A stretch of 64,000 nt of DNA from Caballeronia grimmiae (GTDB lineage: Bacteria; Pseudomonadota; Gammaproteobacteria; Burkholderiales; Burkholderiaceae). Where the stretch lies: positions 310,001-374,000 of the forward strand of contig NZ_JFHE01000001.1 of assembly GCF_000698555.1 (NCBI RefSeq), given 5' to 3'. Position 1 is the stretch's first letter; every line of letters begins with the position of its first letter. The notes beneath the pieces were generated by a model. That model was not told where the DNA came from, ran no database searches, and saw only the letters and a program-made list of their open reading frames with translations. Position numbers and translations under genes: made by a program. Positions 39,567-48,657 of this stretch are shown in pieces.

Positions 39567-40643
39567 TCAGCCGCGCAAGCCTTCGTCGATATCGACGAGC
39601 GTGCCGCATTGCTCGGGATCGTAGCCTCCGAGATGCGCGACGCTGCGGTTGAACGCCTCGCTGCGCAACACGCCGAGCACGGTCGAGAGACGCGCTTCGT
39701 CGAGCCGCGCACGCTCGCATGCGAAGAAATAATCCTCGTCGATGATCGGAATGAAATCGAGCCCGAAGTGCTGCGCGGCCGGCTGCACGCCGAAGCCGAG
39801 ATCCGCCATGCCGCTCGCGACGAACGCGGCGATCGCCGAGTGCGTGAGCTCGGTCGACGCATAGCCGTTGATCTGGTCCGGATCGACGCCGACGCCGCGC
39901 AGCGCCAGATCGAGCAGCATGCGCGTGCCAGAGCCCGGCTGACGGTTCACGAAGCGCACGTCGTCGCGCGCGAGATCGCGCAGGCCGGAGACGCGCTTCG
40001 GATTGCCCTTCGCGAGAAAGAGGCCCTGCGTGCGCCGGGTGAGGCGAATCAACTGATGCTTCCTGGTATCCAGATAGGGCCGATAGATATCCGCGCAGAC
40101 CGAGCGGAATTCGCCGATCGGCAGATGGAAACCGGCCAGCTCGCACTCGCTGCGCGCGAGCGCCCTCACCGCCTCCGCGCTTTCCCGATACTTGATGTCC
40201 ACCGGCACGCGCCGCTCGCCGAGCGCGCGCACGAGCGTCGCGACCGCATAGCCGTGCGACGCGTGAATGCGCACCTCCGATACCTCGCCCGCGAGCCGCC
40301 GGTTCAGTTCCTTGGCGACCTCGTTAGCGACCGCCTGCAATGGCGCTTCGAGCCGGTCGCCGCACATGCGCTGCGCGCGCAGCACCGATTCGCCCAGTTC
40401 CGACAGCACGGAACCGCGCCCGCGCGACTTCGTGATCAGCGCGCCGCCCAGCCGCGCCTCGATTTCGCGCAGCAGGCCCCACGCATGACGATAGGACAAA
40501 CCCCTAGCGCTCGCCGCATTGGCAATGCTTCCTGTCTGCGCGACGAGCTGCAAAAGCGGCACAACCGCGCTGAGACTGGTTTCCCGGCCATCGACGTCCC
40601 GCAAGATGAGCTCGGCGCGGCATTCGATGTCGACCATATGCAT
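39567..40643 (-). CDS. ModE-type HTH regulator with periplasmic-binding-like domain
   Basis: The 358 residues join an N-terminal ModE/LysR-like winged helix (LLQLVAQTGSIANAASARGLSYRHAWGLLREIEARLG) to a C-terminal substrate-binding-protein-like domain (PF12727 type: RFVNRQPGSGTRMLLDLALRG, then ASGMADLGFGVQPAAQ). Such proteins sense molybdate, tungstate or a molybdopterin-related ligand. It is divergent from fdsGBAD, a molybdenum enzyme, so it most likely controls that operon. AGGAAGGGG before 40643 selects that ATG over one two codons later. Confidence 0.88.
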   Translation of the reverse strand: MHMVDIECRAELILRDVDGRETSLSAVVPLLQLVAQTGSIANAASARGLSYRHAWGLLREIEARLGGALITKSRGRGSVLSELGESVLRAQRMCGDRLEAPLQAVANEVAKELNRRLAGEVSEVRIHASHGYAVATLVRALGERRVPVDIKYRESAEAVRALARSECELAGFHLPIGEFRSVCADIYRPYLDTRKHQLIRLTRRTQGLFLAKGNPKRVSGLRDLARDDVRFVNRQPGSGTRMLLDLALRGVGVDPDQINGYASTELTHSAIAAFVASGMADLGFGVQPAAQHFGLDFIPIIDEDYFFACERARLDEARLSTVLGVLRSEAFNRSVAHLGGYDPEQCGTLVDIDEGLRG

Positions 40644-40707
40644 TGCCCCTTCCTATTGCCAAGATATATCACGACGCCTATTGTTCTTTCACAGGCTCGG
40701 CGACCCT

Positions 40708-40731
40708 GATTATATGATCGAAATATGCATC
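40708..40731. promoter_or_regulatory. Possible operator in regulator/fds divergent region
   Basis: An imperfect inverted repeat GATTATAT-(7)-ATATGCATC lies in the AT-rich centre of the 120-base divergent region. Its ATAT-rich arms resemble ModE boxes in style. It is a candidate binding site only. Confidence 0.3.
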
Positions 40732-40763
40732 AAGAAAACATATGCCGAGTGTGGAGGAGCCCC

Positions 40764-41246
40764 ATGAGACAACCGCTATCCGCCGTCGCCGCAGAGGAAC
40801 TCGTGCGTCGCCATGCCGTGCAAGGCGCGACCCTGATGTCCATCCTGCACGCCATCCAGGACGAAACCGGCTTCGTGCCGCCGGAGACTGTCGAGCCGCT
40901 CGCGCGCGCCTTGTCGCTGTCGCGCGCCGAAGTTCACGGCACGATCACGTACTACCACCACTTCCGTTCCGAGCCGCCCGCGCGCGTTACCGTGCAATTG
41001 TGCCGCGCCGAGGCGTGCCGCAGCATGGGCACCGAGGCGCTGAAGGATCACATCGAAGGCCATACGGGCTGCCGCTTCGATAGCGGTCACGCCGAAGACA
41101 CCGAACTCGAATCGGTCTACTGCCTCGGTCAGTGCGCGCTGTCGCCGTCGATGACGATCAACGGCGAGATTCACGCCAGGATGACGCCGCAGAAATTCGA
41201 TCGCTTGTTCAGCGCGGCCAAGGACAAGACCGAGGTGACGGCATGA
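40764..41246 (+). CDS. fdsG: NAD-dependent formate dehydrogenase gamma subunit
   Basis: FdsG (160 residues) is the NuoE-like [2Fe-2S] subunit of the soluble, NAD-dependent molybdenum formate dehydrogenase. The four cluster cysteines are in CRAEACRSMG and CLGQCALSPS. The N-terminal helical domain (ILHAIQDETGFVPPETVEPLA) is typical of the NuoE family. GGAGGAG precedes the ATG at 40764. Its TGA overlaps the fdsB start (ATGA), showing tight coupling. Confidence 0.96.
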   Translation: MRQPLSAVAAEELVRRHAVQGATLMSILHAIQDETGFVPPETVEPLARALSLSRAEVHGTITYYHHFRSEPPARVTVQLCRAEACRSMGTEALKDHIEGHTGCRFDSGHAEDTELESVYCLGQCALSPSMTINGEIHARMTPQKFDRLFSAAKDKTEVTA

Positions 41247-42799
41247 CGCGCATCTATGTCCCCTGCGATTCCGCCGCGCTCGCGCTCGGCGCCGATCGCA
41301 TCGCGCAGGCAATCGCGAATGAAGCGCAGACACGCGGCATCGACGTGCAGATCGTGCGTAACGGATCGCGCGGGCTGTTCTATCTGGAGCCGCTCGTCGA
41401 AGTCGAAACGGAGCAGGGACGCGTCGGTTACGCGAACGTCGATGAAGACGAAATCGCCGCCCTCTTCGATGCACGCTTTTACGAAGGCGCGGCCCATGCG
41501 AAGAACGTCGGCATCGTCGACGAGATTCCGTATCTGAAAAACCAGCAGCGTCTGACGTTCGCGCGCATCGGCATCACGGACCCGCTTTCGATTGACGATT
41601 ACACCGCGCTCGGCGGCCTGCAAGGCTTGCGCAACGTGCTCGACATGAACGGCGACGCCGTCTGCGAAGCGCTCGTCGACTCGGGGCTGCGCGGGCGCGG
41701 CGGCGCGGCGTTTCCGGCGGGCATCAAGTGGAAGACCGTGCGCGCGGCGCTGGCCGGTCAGAAGTACATCGTCTGCAACGCGGATGAAGGCGATTCCGGC
41801 ACGTTCTCCGACCGCCTCGTGATGGAGAGCGATCCGTACATGCTGATCGAAGGCATGATCATCGCGGGCGTGGCGACGGGTGCGACCAAGGGTTATATCT
41901 ACGTGCGCAGCGAGTATCCGCATTCGATCACGACGCTCAATCGCGCGATCGACAAGGCGCGCGAAGCGGGATGGCTCGGCGCGAGCGTCCTCGGCACGTC
42001 GCATGCGTTCGATCTCTACGTGGCGAAAGGCGCGGGCTCGTATGTATGCGGCGAGGAAACCGCGCTGCTCGAATCGCTCGAGGGCAAGCGCGGCATCGTG
42101 CGCGCGAAGCCGCCGGTGCCGGCGCTCGTCGGTTTGTACGGCAAGCCGACGGTCATCAACAACGTCATTACGCTCGCGACGGTTCCGATCATCTTCGCGA
42201 AGGGCGCGGCCTTCTATCGCGATTACGGCATGGGCCGTTCGCGCGGCACGCTGCCGTTCCAGCTCGCGGGCAACGTGAAGCAAGGCGGTCTCGTCGAACT
42301 CGCGTTCGGCGTGACGCTGCGCGAACTCATCTACGACTACGGCGGCGGCACGGCAAGCGGCCGTCCCGCGCGCGCGGTGCAGGTGGGCGGTCCGCTCGGC
42401 ACGTACCTGCCGGAAAGCCAGTGGGACATTCCGCTCGACTACGAAGCCTACGCGAAGGTCGGCGCGGTGGTGGGCCACGGCGGTCTCGTGATTCACGACG
42501 ACACCTCGAACCTCGCCGAACTCGCGCAATACGCGATGCACTTCTGCGCCATCGAATCGTGCGGCAAGTGCACGCCCTGCCGCATCGGTTCCACGCGCGG
42601 CGAGGAAGTCATCGCGAAGATTCGCGACGGCGATACATCGGTGAGACAGATCACGCTGCTGCGCGAACTCTGCGACACGATGGTCGCAGGCTCCCTCTGC
42701 GCGATGGGCGGCATGACCCCGTTCCCGGTGCTGTCCGCGCTCGATCATTTCCCCGAAGACTTTGGCCTGCCGCATACGCCGGCGCAAAAAGCTGCCTGA
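41243..42799 (+). CDS. fdsB: NAD-dependent formate dehydrogenase beta subunit
   Basis: FdsB (518 residues) is the NuoF-like diaphorase subunit carrying FMN and a [4Fe-4S] cluster, the site of NAD+ reduction. After an N-terminal thioredoxin-like region it shows SGLRGRGGAAFPAGIKW (NAD site), CNADEGDSGTFSDRLVMESDP (FMN site), YVCGEETALLESLEGKRG and the cluster motif ESCGKCTPCRIGSTRG. The ATGA overlap with fdsG fixes the start. Confidence 0.97.
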   Translation: MTRIYVPCDSAALALGADRIAQAIANEAQTRGIDVQIVRNGSRGLFYLEPLVEVETEQGRVGYANVDEDEIAALFDARFYEGAAHAKNVGIVDEIPYLKNQQRLTFARIGITDPLSIDDYTALGGLQGLRNVLDMNGDAVCEALVDSGLRGRGGAAFPAGIKWKTVRAALAGQKYIVCNADEGDSGTFSDRLVMESDPYMLIEGMIIAGVATGATKGYIYVRSEYPHSITTLNRAIDKAREAGWLGASVLGTSHAFDLYVAKGAGSYVCGEETALLESLEGKRGIVRAKPPVPALVGLYGKPTVINNVITLATVPIIFAKGAAFYRDYGMGRSRGTLPFQLAGNVKQGGLVELAFGVTLRELIYDYGGGTASGRPARAVQVGGPLGTYLPESQWDIPLDYEAYAKVGAVVGHGGLVIHDDTSNLAELAQYAMHFCAIESCGKCTPCRIGSTRGEEVIAKIRDGDTSVRQITLLRELCDTMVAGSLCAMGGMTPFPVLSALDHFPEDFGLPHTPAQKAA

Positions 42800-42809
42800 G
42801 GATAACGCT

Positions 42810-45737
42810 ATGTCCAACACCATCAACGGCTGCGGCTCCGGCAATTGCGCCTGCAAGAGCGCGGCTTCCGTGCAGCGCCGCGATCCCTTCGACGAAACCG
42901 ACTACGGCACGCCGCTGCGTCACGCCGATGTCGACGTCACGCTCGAAATCGACGGGCAAAACGTGACGGTGCCGGCGGGCACGTCGGTGATGCGCGCGGC
43001 GATCGAAGCCGGCGTCAACGTGCCGAAGCTCTGCGCCACCGATTTGCTCGAACCGTGGGGCTCGTGCCGTCTGTGCCTCGTCGAGATCGAAGGCAAGCGC
43101 GGCTATCCGGCATCGTGCACGACGCCCGTCGAAGCGGGCATGAAAGTACGCACGCAAAGCGACAAGCTGCAATCCCTGCGCCGCAACGTGATGGAGCTTT
43201 ATATCTCCGATCACCCGCTCGACTGCCTCACCTGCCCCGCCAACGGCGACTGCGAATTGCAGGACATGGCGGGCGTCGTGGGCCTGCGCGAAGTACGTTA
43301 CGGCTACGAAGGCGCGAACCATCTGAAGGACAAGAAGGACGAGTCGAATCCGTACTTCACCTACGATCCTTCGAAGTGCATCGTCTGCAATCGCTGCGTG
43401 CGCGCCTGCGAGGAAACGCAAGGCACGTTCGCGCTGACCATCACCGGGCGCGGCTTCGAATCGCGTGTGGCGGCGAGCGAAAGCGTGCCGTTCATGGAAT
43501 CGGAGTGCGTGTCGTGCGGCGCGTGCGTCGCCGCGTGCCCGACCGCGACGCTGCAGGAAAAGAGCGTCATCATGCTCGGCCAGCCGGAGCATTCGGTCGT
43601 GACGACGTGCGCGTACTGCGGCGTCGGCTGCTCGCTGAAAGCCGAGATGAAGGGCAACACCGTCGTGCGCATGGTGCCGAACAAGAACGGCCAGGCGAAC
43701 GAAGGCCATGCGTGCGTGAAGGGCCGCTTCGCATGGGGCTATGCGACGCACAAGGACCGCATCACCAAGCCGATGATCCGCGCGAAGATTACCGATCCGT
43801 GGCGCGAAGTGTCGTGGGACGAAGCGATCAACTATGCGGCGAGCGAATTCCGCCGCATTCAGGAGAAGTACGGACGCGATTCGATCGGCGGCATCACGTC
43901 GTCGCGCTGCACGAACGAGGAAACCTATCTCGTGCAGAAGCTCGTGCGCGCCGCGTTCGGCAACAACAACGTGGACACGTGCGCCCGCGTCTGCCATTCG
44001 CCGACCGGCTACGGCCTGAAGGCCACGCTCGGCGAATCGGCGGGCACGCAGACGTTCGCATCGGTCGAGCAGGCGGATGTCATCGTCGTGATCGGCGCGA
44101 ATCCGACGGACGGCCACCCGGTCTTCGCATCGCGCCTGAAGCGCCGCGTGCGTGAAGGCGCGACGCTGATCGTGATCGATCCGCGCCGCATCGATATCGT
44201 CGATACGCCGCACGTGAAGGCGTCGCATCATCTGGCGCTGCGGCCCGGCACGAACGTCGCGATGATCAATGCGCTCGCGCATGTGATCGTGACCGAGGGG
44301 CTCGTCGACGAACAGTTCGTCGCCGACCGATGCGAGCCGCGAGCGTTCCAGCAATGGCGCGACTTCGTCTCGCAAGCGGACAACTCGCCGGAAGCGATGG
44401 AAGCGATCACCGGCGTGCCCGCGCACCTGGTCCGCGAAGCCGCGCGCATCTACGCGACGGGCGGCAACGCGGCGATCTACTACGGCCTCGGCGTGACCGA
44501 ACACGCGCAGGGCTCGACGATGGTAATGGGCATCGCGAACCTCGCGATGGCGACGGCCAACGTCGGCCGCGAAGGCGTCGGCGTGAATCCGCTGCGCGGG
44601 CAGAACAACGTGCAGGGCTCGTGCGACATGGGCTCGTTCCCGCACGAGTTGCCGGGGTATCGCCATATCGGCGACGCCGCGACGCGCGCCCTCTTCGAAG
44701 AAGCGTGGGACGTGAAGCTGCAGCCGGAGCCGGGCCTGCGCATTCCGAACATGTTCGATGCCGCCACGCACGGCACCTTCATGGGCCTCTATTGCCAGGG
44801 CGAGGACATCGTTCAGTCGGACCCGAACACGCAGCATGTCGCGGGCGCGCTGTCGGCGATGGAATGCATCGTCGTGCAGGACATCTTCCTGAACGAGACG
44901 GCGAAGTACGCGCACGTGCTGCTGCCGGGCTCGACCTTCCTCGAGAAGGACGGCACGTTCACGAACGCCGAGCGCCGCATTTCGCGCGTGCGCAAGGTGA
45001 TGCCGCCGCTTGCCGGCTACGCCGACTGGGAAGTGACGATCAAGCTTTCCCGTGCGCTCGGTTACGAGATGAACTATGCGCATCCGTCCGAAATCATGGA
45101 CGAAATCGCGCGTCTCACGCCGACCTTCCACGGCGTCTCTTTCGAGAAGCTCGACGAACTCGGCAGCATCCAGTGGCCGTGCAACGAGAAGGCGCCCGAC
45201 GGCACGCCGACGATGCACATCGACGAATTCGTGCGCGGCAAGGGACGCTTCGTCATCACGAAGTTCGTCGCGACGCCGGAAAAGGTCACGCGCAAGTATC
45301 CGCTCCTGCTGACGACGGGGCGCATCCTGTCGCAATACAACGTCGGCGCGCAGACACGGCGCACGGAGAACTCGCGCTGGCACGACGAGGACCGGCTGGA
45401 GATTCATCCGCATGACGCGGAAGAGCGCGGCATCCGGACGGGCGACTGGGTCGGCATCGAATCGCGTGCGGGGCAGACCGTGCTGCGCGCGAAGATCACC
45501 GAGCGCATGCAGCCAGGCGTCGTCTACACCACGTTCCATTTCCCGGAATCGGGCGCGAACGTGATCACGACGGACTCGTCCGACTGGGCCACCAATTGTC
45601 CGGAGTACAAGGTGACCGCCGTGCAGGTCATGCCGGTGGAACAACCGTCGCAATGGCAGAAGGATTATTCGCGCTTCAACACGCAGCAGCTCGAACTGCT
45701 CAACATGCGCGACGTTGCGACTACTTCGGGGAAGTGA
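42810..45737 (+). CDS. fdsA: NAD-dependent formate dehydrogenase alpha subunit
   Basis: FdsA (975 residues) is the catalytic subunit that oxidises formate to CO2 at a molybdenum bis-MGD centre. In order: an N-terminal [2Fe-2S] domain (CATDLLEPWGSCRLC), a His-Cys3 cluster (HPLDCLTCPANGDC), two [4Fe-4S] motifs (CIVCNRCVRAC; CVSCGACVAAC), the CAYCGVGC cluster next to the Mo domain, and the Mo-ligand cysteine followed by histidine in DTCARVCHSPTG (Cys395-His396). The last is cysteine, not selenocysteine. The C-terminal molybdopterin-binding domain is complete. Ends 3 bases before fdsD. Confidence 0.97.
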   Translation: MSNTINGCGSGNCACKSAASVQRRDPFDETDYGTPLRHADVDVTLEIDGQNVTVPAGTSVMRAAIEAGVNVPKLCATDLLEPWGSCRLCLVEIEGKRGYPASCTTPVEAGMKVRTQSDKLQSLRRNVMELYISDHPLDCLTCPANGDCELQDMAGVVGLREVRYGYEGANHLKDKKDESNPYFTYDPSKCIVCNRCVRACEETQGTFALTITGRGFESRVAASESVPFMESECVSCGACVAACPTATLQEKSVIMLGQPEHSVVTTCAYCGVGCSLKAEMKGNTVVRMVPNKNGQANEGHACVKGRFAWGYATHKDRITKPMIRAKITDPWREVSWDEAINYAASEFRRIQEKYGRDSIGGITSSRCTNEETYLVQKLVRAAFGNNNVDTCARVCHSPTGYGLKATLGESAGTQTFASVEQADVIVVIGANPTDGHPVFASRLKRRVREGATLIVIDPRRIDIVDTPHVKASHHLALRPGTNVAMINALAHVIVTEGLVDEQFVADRCEPRAFQQWRDFVSQADNSPEAMEAITGVPAHLVREAARIYATGGNAAIYYGLGVTEHAQGSTMVMGIANLAMATANVGREGVGVNPLRGQNNVQGSCDMGSFPHELPGYRHIGDAATRALFEEAWDVKLQPEPGLRIPNMFDAATHGTFMGLYCQGEDIVQSDPNTQHVAGALSAMECIVVQDIFLNETAKYAHVLLPGSTFLEKDGTFTNAERRISRVRKVMPPLAGYADWEVTIKLSRALGYEMNYAHPSEIMDEIARLTPTFHGVSFEKLDELGSIQWPCNEKAPDGTPTMHIDEFVRGKGRFVITKFVATPEKVTRKYPLLLTTGRILSQYNVGAQTRRTENSRWHDEDRLEIHPHDAEERGIRTGDWVGIESRAGQTVLRAKITERMQPGVVYTTFHFPESGANVITTDSSDWATNCPEYKVTAVQVMPVEQPSQWQKDYSRFNTQQLELLNMRDVATTSGK

Positions 45738-45740
45738 TCT

Positions 45741-45986
45741 ATGGACGTCGATAACCTGATCGAGATGGCGAACCGCATCGGGCAATTTTTCGATTCGATG
45801 CCGGATCGCGCCGAAGCCGTCGATAGCATCGCCGATCACATCCGCCGCTTCTGGGAGCCGCGCATGCGGCTTGCGATTCTCGCGGCGCTCGATGACGAAC
45901 GGGCGATCGCAACGATGGAGCCGATCCTGCGCGAGGCGCTGACGCTGCACCGGGCCGATCTGCAACCGAAAGTCGCCACGGCCTGA
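45741..45986 (+). CDS. fdsD: NAD-dependent formate dehydrogenase delta subunit
   Basis: FdsD (81 residues) is the small delta subunit, shown in related systems to help assemble and stabilise the FdsGBA complex. It starts MDVDNLIEMANRIGQFFDSMPDR and contains HIRRFWEPRMR, a conserved delta-family segment. In Cupriavidus and Rhodobacter the operon order is fdsGBACD; here fdsD directly follows fdsA, so the sulfurtransferase gene fdsC (fdhD) is absent from this position. Confidence 0.94.
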   Translation: MDVDNLIEMANRIGQFFDSMPDRAEAVDSIADHIRRFWEPRMRLAILAALDDERAIATMEPILREALTLHRADLQPKVATA

Positions 45987-45997
45987 GCGGGGACGCC

Positions 45998-47731
45998 TCA
46001 GTCTTCGGGATACTCGCTCACGCTACGTTGCGGGCTGCTCGGGCGCTCCTGTCCGAACCAAATTTCGCAATGACGCAGCAGCGCGTTGACATCGGACGGC
46101 ACGCGTCCGCGTGCGGCGATGTAGCCGTCCGGTCGCACCAGATAGAACGCGGGGCGCGTGCGGCCGTAGTTGTCGGTGAGCGAGTGCGCATCGTCGCCGC
46201 TCGTATCGGTGATGCGCCAGATGCGCACCGCGTTCGCCAGGATCGCTTCGATGGATTGCGCGAGACCGTCGAGATCGGGATCGCGCATCGCGTGGGCCGG
46301 AGTGAGCGTCGCGGGAACGAGCGCGATGTCGTCGTCACCGGTCGGATTCACGAGCAGGAACAGCGAGAAGCAGCCGGGATCGTGCAGATCGTAGAGGCAG
46401 CCGACGCCGGGCAAGCGGCCGAGCGGCCCGTCGACGACATGCACGCGCGCATCGGGCGCGCGCTCGCCGGCGCGCGGGCCGCCATCGAGCAGACGCTCCA
46501 GCGTGAGCGGGCTCTTGCGATAGTTGATCGACAGTTCGCTGACGGTGCGCCGCATCGCGTCGCGCAAGGGTCCGATTGCCGCGAGCGCGGGCATCACGTG
46601 GTCGCGCATCAGCTTCATCGGACCGTGCTCGGCTTCGGCCATCTGCGTCAGGATACTGGTCTGGCGCAGCACGTCGCGTTCGATCGGATGCCGTTCGGCG
46701 TGGTAGGTATCGAGCAAACGGTCCGACGCGCCGCCGGCCAGCGCGCGCGCGATTTTCCAGCCGAGGTTGAGCGCTTCCTGAATGCCCGTGTTCATGCCCT
46801 GCGCGCCTGCGGGGCTGTGGACATGCGCGGCATCGCCCGCGAGGAAGATGCGTTCGACGCGCAGGCGGTCGACCATGCGGCTGTTCACGTGAAATGTCGA
46901 TGACCACGTGAGACTCGAGAGCATCACGCGATGATGCACGCGCCGCTCGACGAGCGCCCGGCATTCGTCGAGTGTCGGACCGGGCTTCAGCTCATCGGCT
47001 TTCGTTGCGACGCCGGCGGCGGGCAGGTCCGCGATCAGGCGTGCGCGGCCATCGCCCATCGGAAAGAGCGCGGCGAGGCCTTCGCCGGACGCGAAGATGT
47101 GGAACTCGTCGTCGGGCCAGTCGGAATCGGCTTGCAGGTCGGCGAGCAGAAAGGTTTGATCGAAGGTCTTGCCATCGAAGCCGACGTCGAGCCGGTGCCG
47201 CACGGAACTGTGCGCGCCGTCGGCTGCGATCATGTACGAGGGGCGCAGGGTTTCGTCGCGGCCGTTGGGATGCCGCAGCGTCGCTTGTATGCCGGCGGAG
47301 CCTTGCGTGAAGTCGGTCAGTTCGATGCCGCGTTCGATGTTCACGCCTGCTTCGTGCAGATGTTCGGCGAGGAGGCGTTCGGTTTCCGATTGCGCGAGAA
47401 AGAGCAGATAGGGATAGCGTGTCTGGAGCGGATCGAAGTCGAGCCGCGCGAGGCGCTGACCGTTGGAGTACAGATTGGCGACGCGGGCGCGGTGTCCGGC
47501 TTCGAGAAACCCATTGACGATGCGATGCTGTTCGAACAGTTCGAGCGTGCGGGCCTGGATGCCGATGGCGCGTGAATAGGGCGAAGGCTGACGCGCTTTG
47601 TCGATGATGCGAACGGGGATGTGCGCCCGTGTGAGGCTCATCGCGGCGGCGAGACCGGTCGGGCCCGCGCCGACGATCAGGACCGGCGCAACGTCGAGTT
47701 TGTCGTTGGGGTTCAGCTTGTACGCGTACAT
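45998..47731 (-). CDS. FAD-dependent aromatic-ring monooxygenase family protein
   Basis: The 577-residue protein belongs to the PheA/TfdB/MhpA FAD-binding hydroxylases. It has an N-terminal dinucleotide motif (VLIVGAGPTGLAAAMSLTRAHIPVRIID), the DG motif (MIAADGAHSSVRHRL), and the FAD ribityl motif GDAAHVHSPAGAQGMNTGIQEALNLGWKIA, plus a C-terminal thioredoxin-like domain. The substrate is unknown; phenolic or polyketide-like rings are usual. It is convergent with fdsD with an 11-base gap, and stands alone. Confidence 0.88.
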   Translation of the reverse strand: MYAYKLNPNDKLDVAPVLIVGAGPTGLAAAMSLTRAHIPVRIIDKARQPSPYSRAIGIQARTLELFEQHRIVNGFLEAGHRARVANLYSNGQRLARLDFDPLQTRYPYLLFLAQSETERLLAEHLHEAGVNIERGIELTDFTQGSAGIQATLRHPNGRDETLRPSYMIAADGAHSSVRHRLDVGFDGKTFDQTFLLADLQADSDWPDDEFHIFASGEGLAALFPMGDGRARLIADLPAAGVATKADELKPGPTLDECRALVERRVHHRVMLSSLTWSSTFHVNSRMVDRLRVERIFLAGDAAHVHSPAGAQGMNTGIQEALNLGWKIARALAGGASDRLLDTYHAERHPIERDVLRQTSILTQMAEAEHGPMKLMRDHVMPALAAIGPLRDAMRRTVSELSINYRKSPLTLERLLDGGPRAGERAPDARVHVVDGPLGRLPGVGCLYDLHDPGCFSLFLLVNPTGDDDIALVPATLTPAHAMRDPDLDGLAQSIEAILANAVRIWRITDTSGDDAHSLTDNYGRTRPAFYLVRPDGYIAARGRVPSDVNALLRHCEIWFGQERPSSPQRSVSEYPED

Positions 47732-47822
47732 GCTGGTGGCTCCGCTTTCCCTGCGTTCGGGTTAGTGTACGCTGGTTGGTCTTTGTGGTTCGCACGGGGC
47801 GTTTCTTGTTGCGTGGAGCTTG

Positions 47823-48609
47823 TTTTCGTGTCGGTCTGTTAGTGCGCCCCTCCCCGGGGCGGGGGTCACTTTCTTGGCTGTCGACCAGAGTTGGCGCTTT
47901 AGCGCCTTACTAGTCCCATGCAAAGAAAGTAACCAAAGAAAGCAGCTTTTTTTCGAACCGCACGAAGCACTAACTTGCGTGGCCACTTCGTAGAACATCG
48001 GTGGCACTCAGCTTGAAAGAGCCCTGAATCACCTTCCGCGCCCGCTGACTACTAACGTCCTCCGAGCCCCTTGGCTCGTCAACACCAGTAGGGCAACCAG
48101 CGCCGCGCGCAATCAAAGCTGATCGAACGTTTGAACTTAGAACAGTAATAGGCACGGCGGCAGGGTCACGCAGCGAACACCGTCTAGAACGCGGGAATAG
48201 CCTTGTAAGAACTCGCAGGATCGAGCGCCGTTCGGCAGCGCAGTGCGCTTATCGCGAGCGTCGCGCGACTGAAGCGGTGCAATCAGCAACTGAGCGGAAC
48301 TTGAACGGCAGAAGCCTAGTAAGCGGCTCTCGAAGGGATCGGGTCGGCCTTCAAGTTGTAGCGTGACGCTGTGCCTAGCGATGGTTTTGTCGAGCCAAGG
48401 GGCTCGGAGGACGTTAGTTGTCAGCGGGCGCGGAAGGTGATTCAAGGCTCTTTCAAGCTGAGTGCCACCGATGTTCTACGAAGTGACCACACAACTTAGT
48501 CCATCGTGCGGTTCGAAAAAAAGCTGCTTTCTTTGGTTACTTTCTTTGCAGCGGCAAAGAAAGTGACCCCCGCCCCGGGGAGGGGCGCACTAATAAACCG
48601 ACACGAAAA
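47823..48609. repeat. Long inverted-repeat element, about 790 bases
   Basis: Two long arms, 47823-48082 and 48387-48609, are reverse complements of each other with about 10 mismatches over roughly 215 aligned bases; the left arm carries an additional stretch of about 40 bases (47874-47919) where the right arm has a short loop. A 304-base central spacer (48083-48386) is not repeated. Each arm contains a G/C-rich palindrome (CCCCTCCCCGGGGCGGGG), a nested hairpin built on GGTTACTTTCTTTG and its complement, and a 7-base T run. No transposase is present. It looks like a non-autonomous or structural repeat; the function is unknown. Confidence 0.85.
48535..48568. repeat. Nested hairpin in right arm
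   Basis: GGTTACTTTCTTTG and CAAAGAAAGTGACC (48535-48548 and 48555-48568) form a 14-bp stem with one G-T pair and a 6-base CAGCGG loop. The same motif is in the left arm (from 47864 to 47934), but there the loop is about 46 bases and contains its own small hairpin GGCGC-TTTA-GCGCC. Confidence 0.8.
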
Positions 48610-48657
48610 ACCGAAGAATAAAAAAACCGCCCGCCCGCGCAAGGGCAAAAAGACCGT

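Noticed and set aside
42651..45965. 1104-residue open frame antisense to fdsA and fdsD
   Set aside because: It is an artefact of high GC content: extremely R/A/H-rich with no domain, fully antisense to a strongly supported operon.
48137..48445. Minus-strand frame of 102 residues across the spacer of the inverted-repeat element
   Set aside because: Composition is unlike the surrounding genes (many R, S, L, C), there is no ribosome-binding site, and it crosses from unique spacer into the repeat arm.
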